The notes beneath the pieces were generated by a model. That model had not been told where the DNA came from. It searched no databases and saw nothing but the letters and a program-made list of their open reading frames with translations. A program made the translations under genes and the position numbers. This document shows, piece after piece, positions 7,662-16,634 of a stretch of 64,000 nucleotides of DNA (its first letter is position 1; each line of letters opens with the position of its first letter). The DNA comes from Dyella sp. ASV21 (GTDB lineage: Bacteria > Pseudomonadota > Gammaproteobacteria > Xanthomonadales > Rhodanobacteraceae): the NCBI RefSeq assembly GCF_016428975.1, contig NZ_JAELTT010000003.1, positions 62,001 through 126,000 on the forward strand, given 5' to 3'.

Positions 7662-9425
7662 ATGCGATCGACGACGCGCGTAGTTGCGCTGGGCCTCGCC
7701 GGCGTGCTGCTGGCTGCATGCCATCACAAGGACAAGGACGCCCCCCTCGCCTTCGTGCCGGCAGACACGCCGTACGTGGTGGCCAACCTCGACGTGCTCG
7801 ACGACGACACGCGCAAGGCGCTGCTTGCCCAGGCCGACGCGCAGTTGCCGAGCGAGCTGACCCAGCTGCGCTCGGCGGCCGACGAAATGGCCGATAGCAA
7901 TGCCGACACCTCGCGCCTGCTGAAAGCCTTTATTGCCGAACTGGATGGCAAGACCATCGAGGCGTTTGCCCAGAATGCCGGCCTGAACATCAAGGGTCGC
8001 TCGGCCTTCTACGGCCTGGGCCTGTCGCCGGTGGTGCGCTTCGAACTGACCGATCCCAAGGCGTTCGATGCCTTCGTCGGCCGCCTGGAAGCGGCCTACG
8101 GCAAGCCCTTCGACACCGCCACGCTGGGCAACCTCCATTATCGCAAGCACGTGTCGGCGGAAGGCGGCGTGCAGGTGATCCTGGCCGTCGCTGGCAAGCA
8201 GGCCGTGGCGGCGCTGCTGCCGATCGACGCGCCGGAAGCCACCCTGCGCCTGGCGCTGGGCCTGGATCGTCCCGAGAAGAACATCCAGGACGACGGTCGC
8301 CTGGACAAGCTCGCCAAGGCCAAGGGTTACCAGCCGTGGGCCATCGGTCAGGTCGACCTGACCCGCCTGCTGCCGCTGGCCGCCAGCGGCAAGGACCCGA
8401 TGTTCAACGCGCTGCGCAAGGCGCGCGCCGAAAGCGAGTCCGCCAGGACCGGCGAGCCCGTGGCCAACCAGCTGCAGGTCTCGCCCAGCTGCGAAGGCGA
8501 AGCCACCCGCATCGCCGCCCGCGTGCCGGCACTCAGCTTTGGCTACACCAAGCTGGACGCCACCCACCAGTCGCTACGCTGGGACGTGAGCCTGGCCGAC
8601 GACATCACCAAGGCCTTCTCCGGCATGAAGGTGGAACTGCCCGGCTTGGGCGCCACCAGCTACGCGCCGTTCGACATCAGCCTGGCGGTGCCGATGGTGC
8701 AGCTGCGCGGCTTCTGGAGCGCCCAGGCGGACGCCGTGGCGGCCAAGCCGTTCACCTGCCCCGTACTGGTCGATCTCAACGAGAGCTTCGCCAAGATCGG
8801 CATGATGTCGCAGCAGGCGGCTGTGCCGCCGATCGGCGACCTGCTGGGCCTGCGCGTGGCACTGGACAGCTTCGAAGCCGGCGGCGCCAACGGCATGCCC
8901 AAGTTCAGTGGCCGCGTGCTGATCGGCACCTCCAACCCGGCAGGCCTGCTGGCGATGGCGCAGATGGCCGCCTCGGGCCTGTCGCAGCTCAAGCTCACCC
9001 CGGACGGCAAGCCCGTGGCATTGCCGCCGGAGCTGACCGCACCGCTCGGCACGCCGGTGTGGGCGGCCATGGGCCCGAAGGCACTCGCACTGGCCATCGG
9101 TAATGGCGAGGAAACCAAGCTGGGCGAACTGCTCTCCGCACCCACCGGTTCGGCGGGTGACTTTGGCCACCTGCACCTCAATGGCGAGATGTATCAGGCC
9201 TGGGTGAAGGCCATGGCGGCCAAGGCAGAAAACATCGCCGAGCTCACGGCGTCGGCCCAGTCCGACGACCCGCAAGCCGAGGCCACCGCCAAGGCGACGG
9301 CTGAGCGCACCAAGGCCCAGTTCGCATCGATGCAGGCCCAGGCCGATCGCATCAAGACACTGAGCGGCGGCGCGCGCATGGACAGCGACGGGCTGATCGT
9401 TACCAGCGAGACCGAGCTGAAGTAA
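7662..9425 (+). CDS. Large lipoprotein of unknown function
   Basis: 587 residues with a clear lipoprotein signal: basic start, hydrophobic stretch, and lipobox LLAAC with the modified Cys at residue 19. The mature part begins HHKDKDAPLAFVPADTPYVVANLD, a 'PADTPYV' beginning seen in uncharacterised surface or periplasmic proteins (compare DUF3352-type proteins). It has a long alpha/beta body, no catalytic motif that I recognise, and an Ala/Lys-rich helical tail. A CATAAT (7620-7625) upstream may be its -10; a strong terminator follows at 9446-9474, so it is probably monocistronic. Probably anchored in the outer membrane facing the periplasm. No specific role can be given. Confidence 0.85.
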   Translation: MRSTTRVVALGLAGVLLAACHHKDKDAPLAFVPADTPYVVANLDVLDDDTRKALLAQADAQLPSELTQLRSAADEMADSNADTSRLLKAFIAELDGKTIEAFAQNAGLNIKGRSAFYGLGLSPVVRFELTDPKAFDAFVGRLEAAYGKPFDTATLGNLHYRKHVSAEGGVQVILAVAGKQAVAALLPIDAPEATLRLALGLDRPEKNIQDDGRLDKLAKAKGYQPWAIGQVDLTRLLPLAASGKDPMFNALRKARAESESARTGEPVANQLQVSPSCEGEATRIAARVPALSFGYTKLDATHQSLRWDVSLADDITKAFSGMKVELPGLGATSYAPFDISLAVPMVQLRGFWSAQADAVAAKPFTCPVLVDLNESFAKIGMMSQQAAVPPIGDLLGLRVALDSFEAGGANGMPKFSGRVLIGTSNPAGLLAMAQMAASGLSQLKLTPDGKPVALPPELTAPLGTPVWAAMGPKALALAIGNGEETKLGELLSAPTGSAGDFGHLHLNGEMYQAWVKAMAAKAENIAELTASAQSDDPQAEATAKATAERTKAQFASMQAQADRIKTLSGGARMDSDGLIVTSETELK

Positions 9426-9445
9426 GCGACGCAATACACGCAAAC

Positions 9446-9474
9446 AAAAAGGGGCGCCCAGGCGCCCCTTTTCA
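9446..9474. terminator. Rho-independent terminator, probably bidirectional
   Basis: Stem GGGGCGCC / GGCGCCCC with a 2-base loop, flanked by A5 on the left and T4 on the right, between the lipoprotein gene (plus) and the end of the MHYT gene (minus). Confidence 0.85.
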
Positions 9475-9496
9475 ATGGGCCACGGCCTGCTTCGCC

Positions 9497-10231
9497 CTAG
9501 ATCGTCACCGCCGCGCGCCGCTGCTGACGCGCGATACTCATGCCCAGCGCCAGCGCCAGTAACGCAATAACCACGGCGAACGTCATCAAGCCCAGGCGAT
9601 CACCACGCACGCCCTGCTCGAAACCCACCGGCAGGCTATCGCCGGGCATCAACATTAACGCCGCCATGCCGACGAAGTGCATGCCGCATACGGCCACGCC
9701 CATGACGAGCGAGCTGCCGAGCATCTGCAGCCAACCGCGAAGATTGAAAGCCAACCAAAGCGCGACCATCGACGCGACGATGGCAATCGCCACCGACAAC
9801 GCAACCATGGGCAGGTCATAGGACGCACGCGCCGAGGTCAACATCGCCATCATGCCGATGTAATGCATGCCCGCCACGCCCAGCCCCATCAACACGCCCG
9901 CACCCAGCAGATGCACAAAGCGAACACGCGCGGCACTGACCATCGCCAGTCCCAGCGAGCAGGCCACGATCGCCAGCAACGCCGACACCGCGGTGAGCCA
10001 TACGTCATAGCTCACCTGCACGCCCATGTTGCACGCGAGCATGGCGATGAAATGCATGGTCCAGATGGCGCCACCGCCCATGGCCGTGCCCGCCGCCAGC
10101 ACCGCGCCAAGACGTTTTCGCGGGTGGTTGGCCAGCGGAATGCTCAAGGCAAGCTGCAACGCGGTGAACGAGCCAAGCACGGATACTGCATAGGAAAGAC
10201 ATACCAGCAGGGCGTTGTAGTGCGAATGCAT
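9497..10231 (-). CDS. MHYT-domain integral membrane sensor without output domain
   Basis: 244 residues, mostly seven hydrophobic helices, with three MHYT-type repeats: TMHFIAML (MH at 59-60), GMHYIGMMAM (122-123) and GMHFVGMAAL (184-185). The MHYT domain is proposed to bind copper or sense diatomic gases or redox through its Met and His residues. Most family members carry GGDEF/EAL or kinase domains at the C-terminus; this one stops after the membrane domain, so it must signal through a partner or act in another way. The same-strand gene 42 bases upstream encodes a possible soluble partner with ACT and V4R-like domains. Confidence 0.88.
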   Translation of the reverse strand: MHSHYNALLVCLSYAVSVLGSFTALQLALSIPLANHPRKRLGAVLAAGTAMGGGAIWTMHFIAMLACNMGVQVSYDVWLTAVSALLAIVACSLGLAMVSAARVRFVHLLGAGVLMGLGVAGMHYIGMMAMLTSARASYDLPMVALSVAIAIVASMVALWLAFNLRGWLQMLGSSLVMGVAVCGMHFVGMAALMLMPGDSLPVGFEQGVRGDRLGLMTFAVVIALLALALGMSIARQQRRAAVTI

Positions 10232-10273
10232 GAACCATACCCCGTGAAAATCAGATCGTTGGCCGCCACGGCG

Positions 10274-11014
10274 TCACTGCGACACCTCGAAGACACAAGC
10301 GGCTGCGCCATGGCTGTGACAATGAATTTCGTGCACGGCCAGCGAAGGCTCATCCACGGCATCCATCAGCAAACCCTCAAGGAACCCACAAAAGAAGTGT
10401 CCGCCCGATGCGCCGCCAGGCTGGCATAGCGGGCAATCGCGCAGATGCAGTTCGCTGCCATGCTGCTCGGCGGGCACGAATTCGCGCAGGGCTGGCAAGG
10501 CGATGCGCCGCATGGCATCGAGCAGCCCCAGCTTGGCGCCCAGCGCGTAATCGCGCTTGTAGACCCAACAACCTGTGCGCCGCCCCGCCAGATGCAGCGA
10601 CGCATTGCGTGCCTCTACTGCCACCTCGTATTCGAGATGGATCAGCCAGGGAAAGATGCGCGGATAGTCCTTGGCCAGATTCGGCAGGATGCGTTCGATC
10701 TTGGCTACTTCCGCACCGCCGACCCGTGAGGCGGGATGCTTCGCGCGCGCCGATGAGGCGACAGGCGATGCGTGCAAGGCCACACCCCCACTGGAGGCAA
10801 GGCTGAGCACACGCGGATGCGCCTCCAATGCATCTTCCAGCGCAAGACGACGCTCGTCCGGGCCGCGCAACACCAAGGTCGCGCAGGTGCCCTGCACATC
10901 CGCCGCTAGACGTTGACGCAAGAGCACGTGATCGTGCTCGCTGATGATGCGCCCCAGTTCCACGAGCAAGCCTTCCCGACGCTCGGAAACAACACGCACT
11001 TCCAGTTCGGCCAT
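10274..11014 (-). CDS. ACT/V4R-like ligand-binding regulatory protein
   Basis: 246 residues from ATG 11014, chosen because GGGGGAA sits just upstream; the frame is open further 5' but without a good start. N-terminal residues 1-75 resemble an ACT or glycine-cleavage-regulator-like domain (ELEVRVVSERREGLLVELGR). Residues about 95-246 resemble a V4R (4-vinyl reductase) small-molecule-binding domain, with CPLC and a closing HCHSHGAAACVFEV motif typical of its Cys-rich end. V4R domains bind hydrocarbons, bacteriochlorophyll precursors or metals. No DNA-binding helix is visible. Probably cotranscribed with the MHYT sensor downstream. Domain calls are by eye; the V4R assignment is moderately secure, the ACT one less so. 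Confidence 0.6.
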   Translation of the reverse strand: MAELEVRVVSERREGLLVELGRIISEHDHVLLRQRLAADVQGTCATLVLRGPDERRLALEDALEAHPRVLSLASSGGVALHASPVASSARAKHPASRVGGAEVAKIERILPNLAKDYPRIFPWLIHLEYEVAVEARNASLHLAGRRTGCWVYKRDYALGAKLGLLDAMRRIALPALREFVPAEQHGSELHLRDCPLCQPGGASGGHFFCGFLEGLLMDAVDEPSLAVHEIHCHSHGAAACVFEVSQ

Positions 11015-11172
11015 GATTCCCCCCGAAATCAAGCCAGCACATGCAGTGTGCTCAGGTGCGCAGAATGTGCCGTACGCGTGCGCATTTCTCAAGCGCTTGT
11101 TTCTGCGATCTCCCGCGAAAAGCCATCCAAACCCGCCCTGATGAGCGCGTGCAGGCGACGACACATCCAAAA

Positions 11173-11188
11173 TGTGATGTGCATCACG
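11173..11188. promoter_or_regulatory. CRP/Clp-like operator
   Basis: TGTGATGTGCATCACG matches the CRP consensus TGTGA-N6-TCACA at 9 of 10 defined positions. It lies in the divergent 377-base region 11015-11391, 159 bases upstream of the ACT/V4R gene start and about 200 bases upstream of the BON gene. Xanthomonadales have the CRP homologue Clp, which responds to cyclic di-GMP. No other element in the region is convincing. Confidence 0.5.
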
Positions 11189-11391
11189 CTTGTCACAACA
11201 GCGAAGCTCTGAACACTTTCAGGACATCGCAACGACATCTCCTTCGCATGCCTAAGAAAGCGCTGAACGACCGCCGCCATCAGCCATCGGCGATTCACGT
11301 TGGGTCTGTTGGGATGGTTGGCACGAGGCGGCCATCGCTGCCCCGTCTGTCTTTCCTACGGACAGCGCTCCCCCACTACAGGAGATTTCCC

Positions 11392-11757
11392 ATGCGTACC
11401 CCCAACCTGTTCCGCAAGACGCTGATCGCCGCCGGCCTGGTGGCCGCCTTCTCGGCCGTACCGTTCGCGCAGGTTGCTGCCCAGGACGCAGCCATGCAGA
11501 AGCAGTCGGACAACCAGACAGTGCCTGACAAGACCGCTGACGCCTGGATCACCACCAAGGTGAAATCGGAGCTGGCGACCACCAAGGGCATCAAGAGCAC
11601 CGATATCTCGGTCAACACCACCGATGGCGTGGTCGCCCTTACCGGCACCGCAACCAGTTCGATGGAGAAGGCCAAGGTCGAACAAATCGCCAAGAAGGTG
11701 AAGGGTGTGAAGAGCGTCGATGCCAGCGGCCTCACCGTCAGCGATACCGCCAAGTAA
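11392..11757 (+). CDS. BON-domain periplasmic protein (OsmY-like)
   Basis: 121 residues. A signal peptide (about residues 1-30, ending AQVAAQD) is followed by a single BON domain (ADAWITTKVKSELATTKGIK, then ISVNTTDGVVALTGTATSSM and VKGVKSVDASGLTV). BON domains bind phospholipids; OsmY, which has two, helps envelope integrity under osmotic stress. A clear AGGAG lies 8 bases before ATG 11392; upstream extension of the frame lacks coding character. Followed by a perfect terminator, so probably monocistronic. Confidence 0.92.
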   Translation: MRTPNLFRKTLIAAGLVAAFSAVPFAQVAAQDAAMQKQSDNQTVPDKTADAWITTKVKSELATTKGIKSTDISVNTTDGVVALTGTATSSMEKAKVEQIAKKVKGVKSVDASGLTVSDTAK

Positions 11758-11795
11758 GCGCTCGCACACGACATCTGGCGTTCGCCTGAACAAAG

Positions 11796-11823
11796 AAGGA
11801 GCCCCATGGGGCTCCTTCCTTTT
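11796..11823 (+). terminator. Rho-independent terminator after the BON gene
   Basis: AGGAGCCCCATGGGGCTCCT is a perfect 20-base palindrome followed by a pyrimidine run (TCCTTTTC). It also lies 58 bases past the end of the convergent receptor gene and could serve both. Confidence 0.85.
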
Positions 11824-11880
11824 CTACCCGCGGGCGTGCATCAATCCACCCACCGCATACGCACGGCCGGGACAGCCGAC

Positions 11881-14800
11881 TTACAGGTCATAACGAACCG
11901 TCAGTCGGAAATAGCGCGGGTCCGTATAGTTCAACTCGCGACCATAGAGCGGATTGACCGTCGTGCGATTGGCCGCATAGCGATAGTTGTACATGGTCGG
12001 CGTCTGCTTGTTGAACATATTGATGCCGTCCAACTGCAGCGTGAGTTTGTTTGCCATCCAACCCGGCGTGTAGGCCACATTGAGGTTCAGCTGATAGGTC
12101 CATGGCGTGGTGCCATGCGACCCTCGCGGCGAGAACTCATACCCTGGCTGCCCCGGCAAGCCGCAGAACCAATAGGTCGAGCTGTTGTAGAGCCCCTTGT
12201 CGGCCGTAGGGTAATAGCTGGTGCAGTTCTTGGGTCGTCCGGACGCTGCGATCAAGGTCGCGCCAATGCGCCATTCCGGATTCAACTGGTAATAGCCAAA
12301 CGCTTTGACTTGATGGGCGCGATGGTTGGGCAACAGGCCATTGGCGCCCACCATCAGCTGGGGAAGATCCCAATCCTGCGTGCGTGACACGTCGGTCTGA
12401 CCACCCGAGCCTGTATCCAGGTCCGAGGCCAGCTGCCCCTCGGTATTGCCGTAGTTGCGCGAGAAGGTGTACTCGGCCTTGCCGTACCACTTATCAGCCA
12501 ATGGATGCTCGATGAAGAGATCGACGGCGTAGTACTTACGCTTGAGATCGGGGAGCCCCAGCTCCTGCTTGCTCAGGTATACCGACGCAAGACTGCCGTC
12601 CGGCTGCAGCACTTCAAACGTGTTGCCACGTCCCGGGTTGAAAGTCAGGCACCTGCCGCCAAGCGCAGCGACGCAAGTATCGTCGATGGCGCTCATCAGC
12701 TTGCGATAGGTCAGCTTGACGCCATAGCTGTAGGACGGATTGATCTGCTGCTCCATGCCAAGGATGTACTCATCCTGGAAATGCGAGCGCAGCCCCTTGG
12801 CCGCCACGGTACGCGGGTCGGGCGCATCGCCACACTCCTGATTGGAGGAGACACCGCCGGTATTCGGGCAGATGTACGGGCTGACGGGATCGACCGCGAT
12901 GGGGTTCAACCCCAAGGGCACGCCGCTGACCGTGTCCACGCCGGTATAGGTAAAATACTGGTTGCTGATCAACGAACCGGACACGCTACGCACCGCTGCG
13001 TTGTTCGGCACCGCCAGGTGATAACGACCGGCATTGGCGAACAGCTTCAACGTGGCGTCGCCAAACACATCCCATGACGCACCCAGGCGTGGCGCCAACT
13101 GGTGTCGCTGGCGGATATAGGCGTCACCGTTCTTGTTGTAGTTGGTGAACTGCTCGTTGCGCAAACCCAAGGAGAGCAGCCAGCGCTCGGTCACCTGCCA
13201 GCGATCCTCGATGAACTGTGCCGCCTGGTCCGTCTCCACGCCCGCACGCTGCGTGTTGTACAGCTTGTAGACGTAATAGCCCTCCGTACCCAAACCACCG
13301 GCCTGGGCCGGCGAGCCAATGACGCCAAGACCGGCATCCACCGGAGCATTCGCGTTCGTCTGCTTGGCATAGATCCACGCGTAGTTACCGGCGTACTGCT
13401 TGCCCGTGAACGACTTGGCGTTCTGGGCGTCGTAACCCAGGCGAAGATCGTGGTCGCCGATACGGTATTCGACATCCAGGCGCCAGCCTTCGGTTTTGTC
13501 GTTGGCTCCCGGTAGCGGGATCGTCGACGTGCCCGGCGGGCTTACCGCCTGTTGGCAGGTGTTGTACACCAGGCCCGGTACAGCGGCGCCACTGTTCACC
13601 GAAATATACGGGCAACCCGGATCGTAACCATCGCTCGAATAGACGTGGTTGACCTTTTGCGTACCGTACAGAGCAGACACCGTGAGGTCATCGGTGAGAT
13701 AGCCCGTGTACTTGCCGATGTACAGGTCGCCGCCATCTTTGGTGTACACACCGCCCGTCTGCTGCTCGCCATGGCTCAGCGTCTTGTAGCTGTAGGCATA
13801 ACGATCGGACTGGTACAGCGTCTTGTCCGAAACACCGGTCAGCTCAAGAATGTGGCTATCGGTAATGTTCCAATCCAGCTTGCCTGTCCAGCGCGGCATC
13901 TTGTGGCTGTAGCTGCTGTAGCCGGTCTTGGAAACCGCCCCGGACGAATTGCTGTAGGAGAGCACGCTTGCGCCCTCCTGACGATTCATCTCCGCATCCA
14001 GGTAATAGAACAGGCGATCCTTCACCAGCGCGCCACTGAGATAAGCGCCCACGGTGGATTTCCAGTACTGGTTGCGATGGCGGTAATGCAGCAACGCACC
14101 ATCGGTCGTTGCGTTGCTCGCCGCGCCGGTACGCGGGAAATAGTTGTTGCGCGGGTTGGCGCGCAGCGCTTCGGGCTCCCAGATGGTGTAGAGGCCGGCC
14201 TTGGTCTGGTTACTGCCGCGCTTGGTGACGATATTGATCACGCCACCGGTGGATCGCCCAAATTCAGCGCCGTAGCCGCCCGTGAGCACCTGCTGCTGAT
14301 CGATGGCATCGAACGGCAACTGCGTGAACCCGATCGAGGTGAGCGGATTGGTCACCGCATAGCCGTTGATGAAATAGGCGTTCTCCGAAGAAGCGGCGCC
14401 ACCGAAGCTGGGCACGCCATAGCTGGAGTTGGCCACCACGCTCGGCGCCAGCAATGCGGCGGCGGAGATATCGCGCGCAATCGGCAGCTTGTTCAACTGC
14501 TCGGCCGTGAGCACGGTGCGGGTATCTACCGAAGACACATCGATAGCTGGAAGCGCCGACGCCACCACGGAGACGCCCTCAAGGTTCTTCGCGTCGCCCG
14601 AGGCGTGCGCCTGCGCGGAAGCGCCAAAGGAAACCTCCGTACCACCGGCGATACTCAGCTCCACATTGTCCCGCGCGCTCACACTCGCACCCTCGCGCTT
14701 GAGCGTGACGCTGTAGCGTCCCGTGGGCAACGAACTAAAGCGATACCGCCCTTCTTTGTCGACAGTCACATGGCGCGTAAAGCCCGTGTCGGCGTTGCGG

Positions 14801-14979
14801 ATCTCCACACTGTCGCCGGCCTCCGAGGACACCTGACCAAAAATGGAGCCGGTGATATTGGACTGCGCGGCGGCGTCGAAACCCGCAACGGCCATAGCGA
14901 CAGCCATGACCAAGGGCAAACGCTTCCCTGGCCGCTGAACAAGAGCAGCAAAACGATTCACAAGTTGTATTCCCTTCAA
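11881..14979 (-). CDS. Oar-like TonB-dependent outer-membrane receptor
   Basis: 1032 residues. Signal peptide to about residue 38 (VAGFDAAAQ), then a carboxypeptidase-regulatory-like beta domain (residues about 40-115, FGQVSSEAGDSVEIRN, EGRYRFSSLPTGRY), a plug domain (LPIARDISAAALLAP, GGYGAEFGRSTGGVINIVTKRG) and a large 22-strand barrel ending in the aromatic signature FRLTVRYDL. This layout matches Oar/TonB receptors thought to take up large substrates such as peptides or glycans, or to help export and adhesion. The substrate is unknown and no dedicated partner genes adjoin it. Start ATG 14979. The barrel holds Cys pairs in extracellular loops. Confidence 0.92.
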   Translation of the reverse strand: MKGIQLVNRFAALVQRPGKRLPLVMAVAMAVAGFDAAAQSNITGSIFGQVSSEAGDSVEIRNADTGFTRHVTVDKEGRYRFSSLPTGRYSVTLKREGASVSARDNVELSIAGGTEVSFGASAQAHASGDAKNLEGVSVVASALPAIDVSSVDTRTVLTAEQLNKLPIARDISAAALLAPSVVANSSYGVPSFGGAASSENAYFINGYAVTNPLTSIGFTQLPFDAIDQQQVLTGGYGAEFGRSTGGVINIVTKRGSNQTKAGLYTIWEPEALRANPRNNYFPRTGAASNATTDGALLHYRHRNQYWKSTVGAYLSGALVKDRLFYYLDAEMNRQEGASVLSYSNSSGAVSKTGYSSYSHKMPRWTGKLDWNITDSHILELTGVSDKTLYQSDRYAYSYKTLSHGEQQTGGVYTKDGGDLYIGKYTGYLTDDLTVSALYGTQKVNHVYSSDGYDPGCPYISVNSGAAVPGLVYNTCQQAVSPPGTSTIPLPGANDKTEGWRLDVEYRIGDHDLRLGYDAQNAKSFTGKQYAGNYAWIYAKQTNANAPVDAGLGVIGSPAQAGGLGTEGYYVYKLYNTQRAGVETDQAAQFIEDRWQVTERWLLSLGLRNEQFTNYNKNGDAYIRQRHQLAPRLGASWDVFGDATLKLFANAGRYHLAVPNNAAVRSVSGSLISNQYFTYTGVDTVSGVPLGLNPIAVDPVSPYICPNTGGVSSNQECGDAPDPRTVAAKGLRSHFQDEYILGMEQQINPSYSYGVKLTYRKLMSAIDDTCVAALGGRCLTFNPGRGNTFEVLQPDGSLASVYLSKQELGLPDLKRKYYAVDLFIEHPLADKWYGKAEYTFSRNYGNTEGQLASDLDTGSGGQTDVSRTQDWDLPQLMVGANGLLPNHRAHQVKAFGYYQLNPEWRIGATLIAASGRPKNCTSYYPTADKGLYNSSTYWFCGLPGQPGYEFSPRGSHGTTPWTYQLNLNVAYTPGWMANKLTLQLDGINMFNKQTPTMYNYRYAANRTTVNPLYGRELNYTDPRYFRLTVRYDL

Positions 14980-15374
14980 CGTACGTGCGATCGCGCCATC
15001 CCTTGCGGCGAATCGCCGTTGCGTCCAGCGACCTCAAGGGTCGCTTTAACCAGCGTGCACAGCGAAGAAGCGGTACGGGATGGGCGTATGAGCGCCGCAA
15101 ATGGCAAGAGCGACGTGCGCCCTTAACATTCAATCGACGAAGGAGCGATTTAGCCGCAATAACCTACGACCAACAAGGCGCAAGCACCGTCTACTGATGA
15201 AGGGGAAACCCGGCACAATCATGAGCCCTATCTCCTTCGTCCTTCACGCAGCGTTCGCTGTGGACCATGAGGCGTGAAAGAGCAATGTCGTCACACCGCA
15301 CGTCGAAAGGCGTTATGAGTACGCCCTGATAAGGCACTGGATTTTCGACATATCGGCATCCCTCTGCATGAGGG
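14980..15374. other. Intergenic region upstream of the receptor gene
   Basis: About 395 bases between the receptor start and the terminator of pilTU. It must contain the minus-strand promoter of the receptor, but I find no confident -35/-10 pair, no Fur box and no supported small gene. Confidence 0.5.
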
Positions 15375-15407
15375 AAAAAAAAGGAGCCTGTAGAGGCTCC
15401 TTTTTTT
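15375..15407. terminator. Strong bidirectional Rho-independent terminator
   Basis: AGGAGCCT-GTAG-AGGCTCCT stem flanked by seven A on the left and seven T on the right, 19 bases beyond the pilU stop on the minus strand. Confidence 0.93.
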
Positions 15408-15425
15408 CTGACCGCCACAACAGGC

Positions 15426-16595
15426 TCAACGCTTGAGCAAATGCCCGCCACCGAAGTTCTGGGAATCGCGCGTTTCTTCCAGTTCCACGCCATCCAGGCC
15501 TTGCGACAGCGTGTGCGCGTCGCCGCCCTGCGCCAGCTTGATGCGCAGACGCACCTCGTTGGAGCTGTCGGCATGGCGCAGCGCGTCTTCGTAGGAGATC
15601 TCGCCGGCGTGGTAAAGCTCAACCAGGCTCTGGTCGAAGGTCTTCATGCCGAGGTTGGTGGACTCCTTCATCACTTCCTTGAGCTTGTGGATCTCGCCCT
15701 GGCGGATGTAGTCCTGCACCAGCGGCGTACCCAACAGCACCTCCACCGCCACGCGGCGGGCCTTGCCGTCCGGCGTGGGAATGAGCTGCTGCGCTACGAC
15801 GCCCTTGAGGTTGAGCGACAAGTCCATGAACAGCTGCGAGCGACGATCCTCCGGGAAGAAGTGCAGGATGCGATCCATCGCCTGGTTGGCGTTGTTGGCA
15901 TGCAGCGTGCACAGGCACAGGTGACCCGTTTCGGAGAAGTTGATGGCGTGCTCCATCGTCTCGCGCGTACGCACTTCGCCGATCATGATCACATCAGGAG
16001 CCTGGCGCAGGGTGTTCTTCAGCGCGTTCTCCCAGCTATCGGTATCGATGCCCAGCTCGCGCTGCGTGATGATGCAGCCCTCGTGCTTGTGCACGTATTC
16101 GATGGGGTCTTCGATGGTGATGATATGGCCGGTGGAATTGGCATTGCGGTAGCCGATCATCGATGCCAGCGAGGTCGACTTACCGGTGCCGGTGCCGCCC
16201 ACGAAGATGATGATGCCGCGCTTGGTCATCGCCAGCTGCTTGATGATCGGCGGCAGGCTCAGCTCTTCGATGGTGGGGATCTTCGACTCGATGCGACGCA
16301 GCACCATGCCCACGCAGTTGCGCTGATAGAAGCACGATACGCGGAAGCGACCCACGCCCTGCGCCGAGATGGCGAACTGGCATTCGTGGGTCTTTTCGAA
16401 CTCCTCGCGCTGCGAGGGTGTCATCACATTGAGCACCATGTCGCGCGCCTGCTGCGGCGACAACGGACTCTGCGTGATCGGCACGATGCGGCCCTGCACC
16501 TTCATCGACGGCGCCACGCCCGCCGTAATGAATAGGTCCGATGCCTTCTTGTGCACCATCAGCTTGAGGAACGAGGTGAAATCGAAATCGCCCAT
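15426..16595 (-). CDS. pilU: PilU, PilT-dependent pilus retraction ATPase
   Basis: 389 residues, hexameric ATPase that works with PilT on type IV pilus retraction. Walker A GGTGTGKST at residues 133-141, Asp box around HIITIEDPIEYVH, Walker B VIMIGEVRTRETM and the His box HLCLCTLHANNA are intact. The N-terminal MGDFDFTSFLKLMVHKKASDL start and the Pro/Gly-rich C-terminal extension after LRIKLAQGG mark it as PilU rather than PilT. It lies 39 bases downstream of pilT and ends before a strong terminator. Confidence 0.96.
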   Translation of the reverse strand: MGDFDFTSFLKLMVHKKASDLFITAGVAPSMKVQGRIVPITQSPLSPQQARDMVLNVMTPSQREEFEKTHECQFAISAQGVGRFRVSCFYQRNCVGMVLRRIESKIPTIEELSLPPIIKQLAMTKRGIIIFVGGTGTGKSTSLASMIGYRNANSTGHIITIEDPIEYVHKHEGCIITQRELGIDTDSWENALKNTLRQAPDVIMIGEVRTRETMEHAINFSETGHLCLCTLHANNANQAMDRILHFFPEDRRSQLFMDLSLNLKGVVAQQLIPTPDGKARRVAVEVLLGTPLVQDYIRQGEIHKLKEVMKESTNLGMKTFDQSLVELYHAGEISYEDALRHADSSNEVRLRIKLAQGGDAHTLSQGLDGVELEETRDSQNFGGGHLLKR

Positions 16596-16634
16596 GGCAC
16601 AACCCTCTAGTGTTCAACGGCAAGCGCGGGGCGC

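Noticed and set aside
6648-8567. 639-codon minus-strand frame across pyrB and the lipoprotein gene
   Set aside because: Antisense to two well-supported genes, His/Gln/Gly-rich low-information composition typical of shadow frames.
11801-11820. Perfect 20-base palindrome as an operator
   Set aside because: It follows a stop codon, has a pyrimidine-rich tail and fits a terminator better than a binding site.
13552-15126. 524-codon plus-strand frame opposite the TonB-dependent receptor
   Set aside because: Entirely antisense to a complete receptor gene and without domain similarity.
15191-15622. 143-codon minus-strand frame overlapping the pilU end
   Set aside because: Its first half is pilU in another frame and it crosses the pilTU terminator; no supported start or family.
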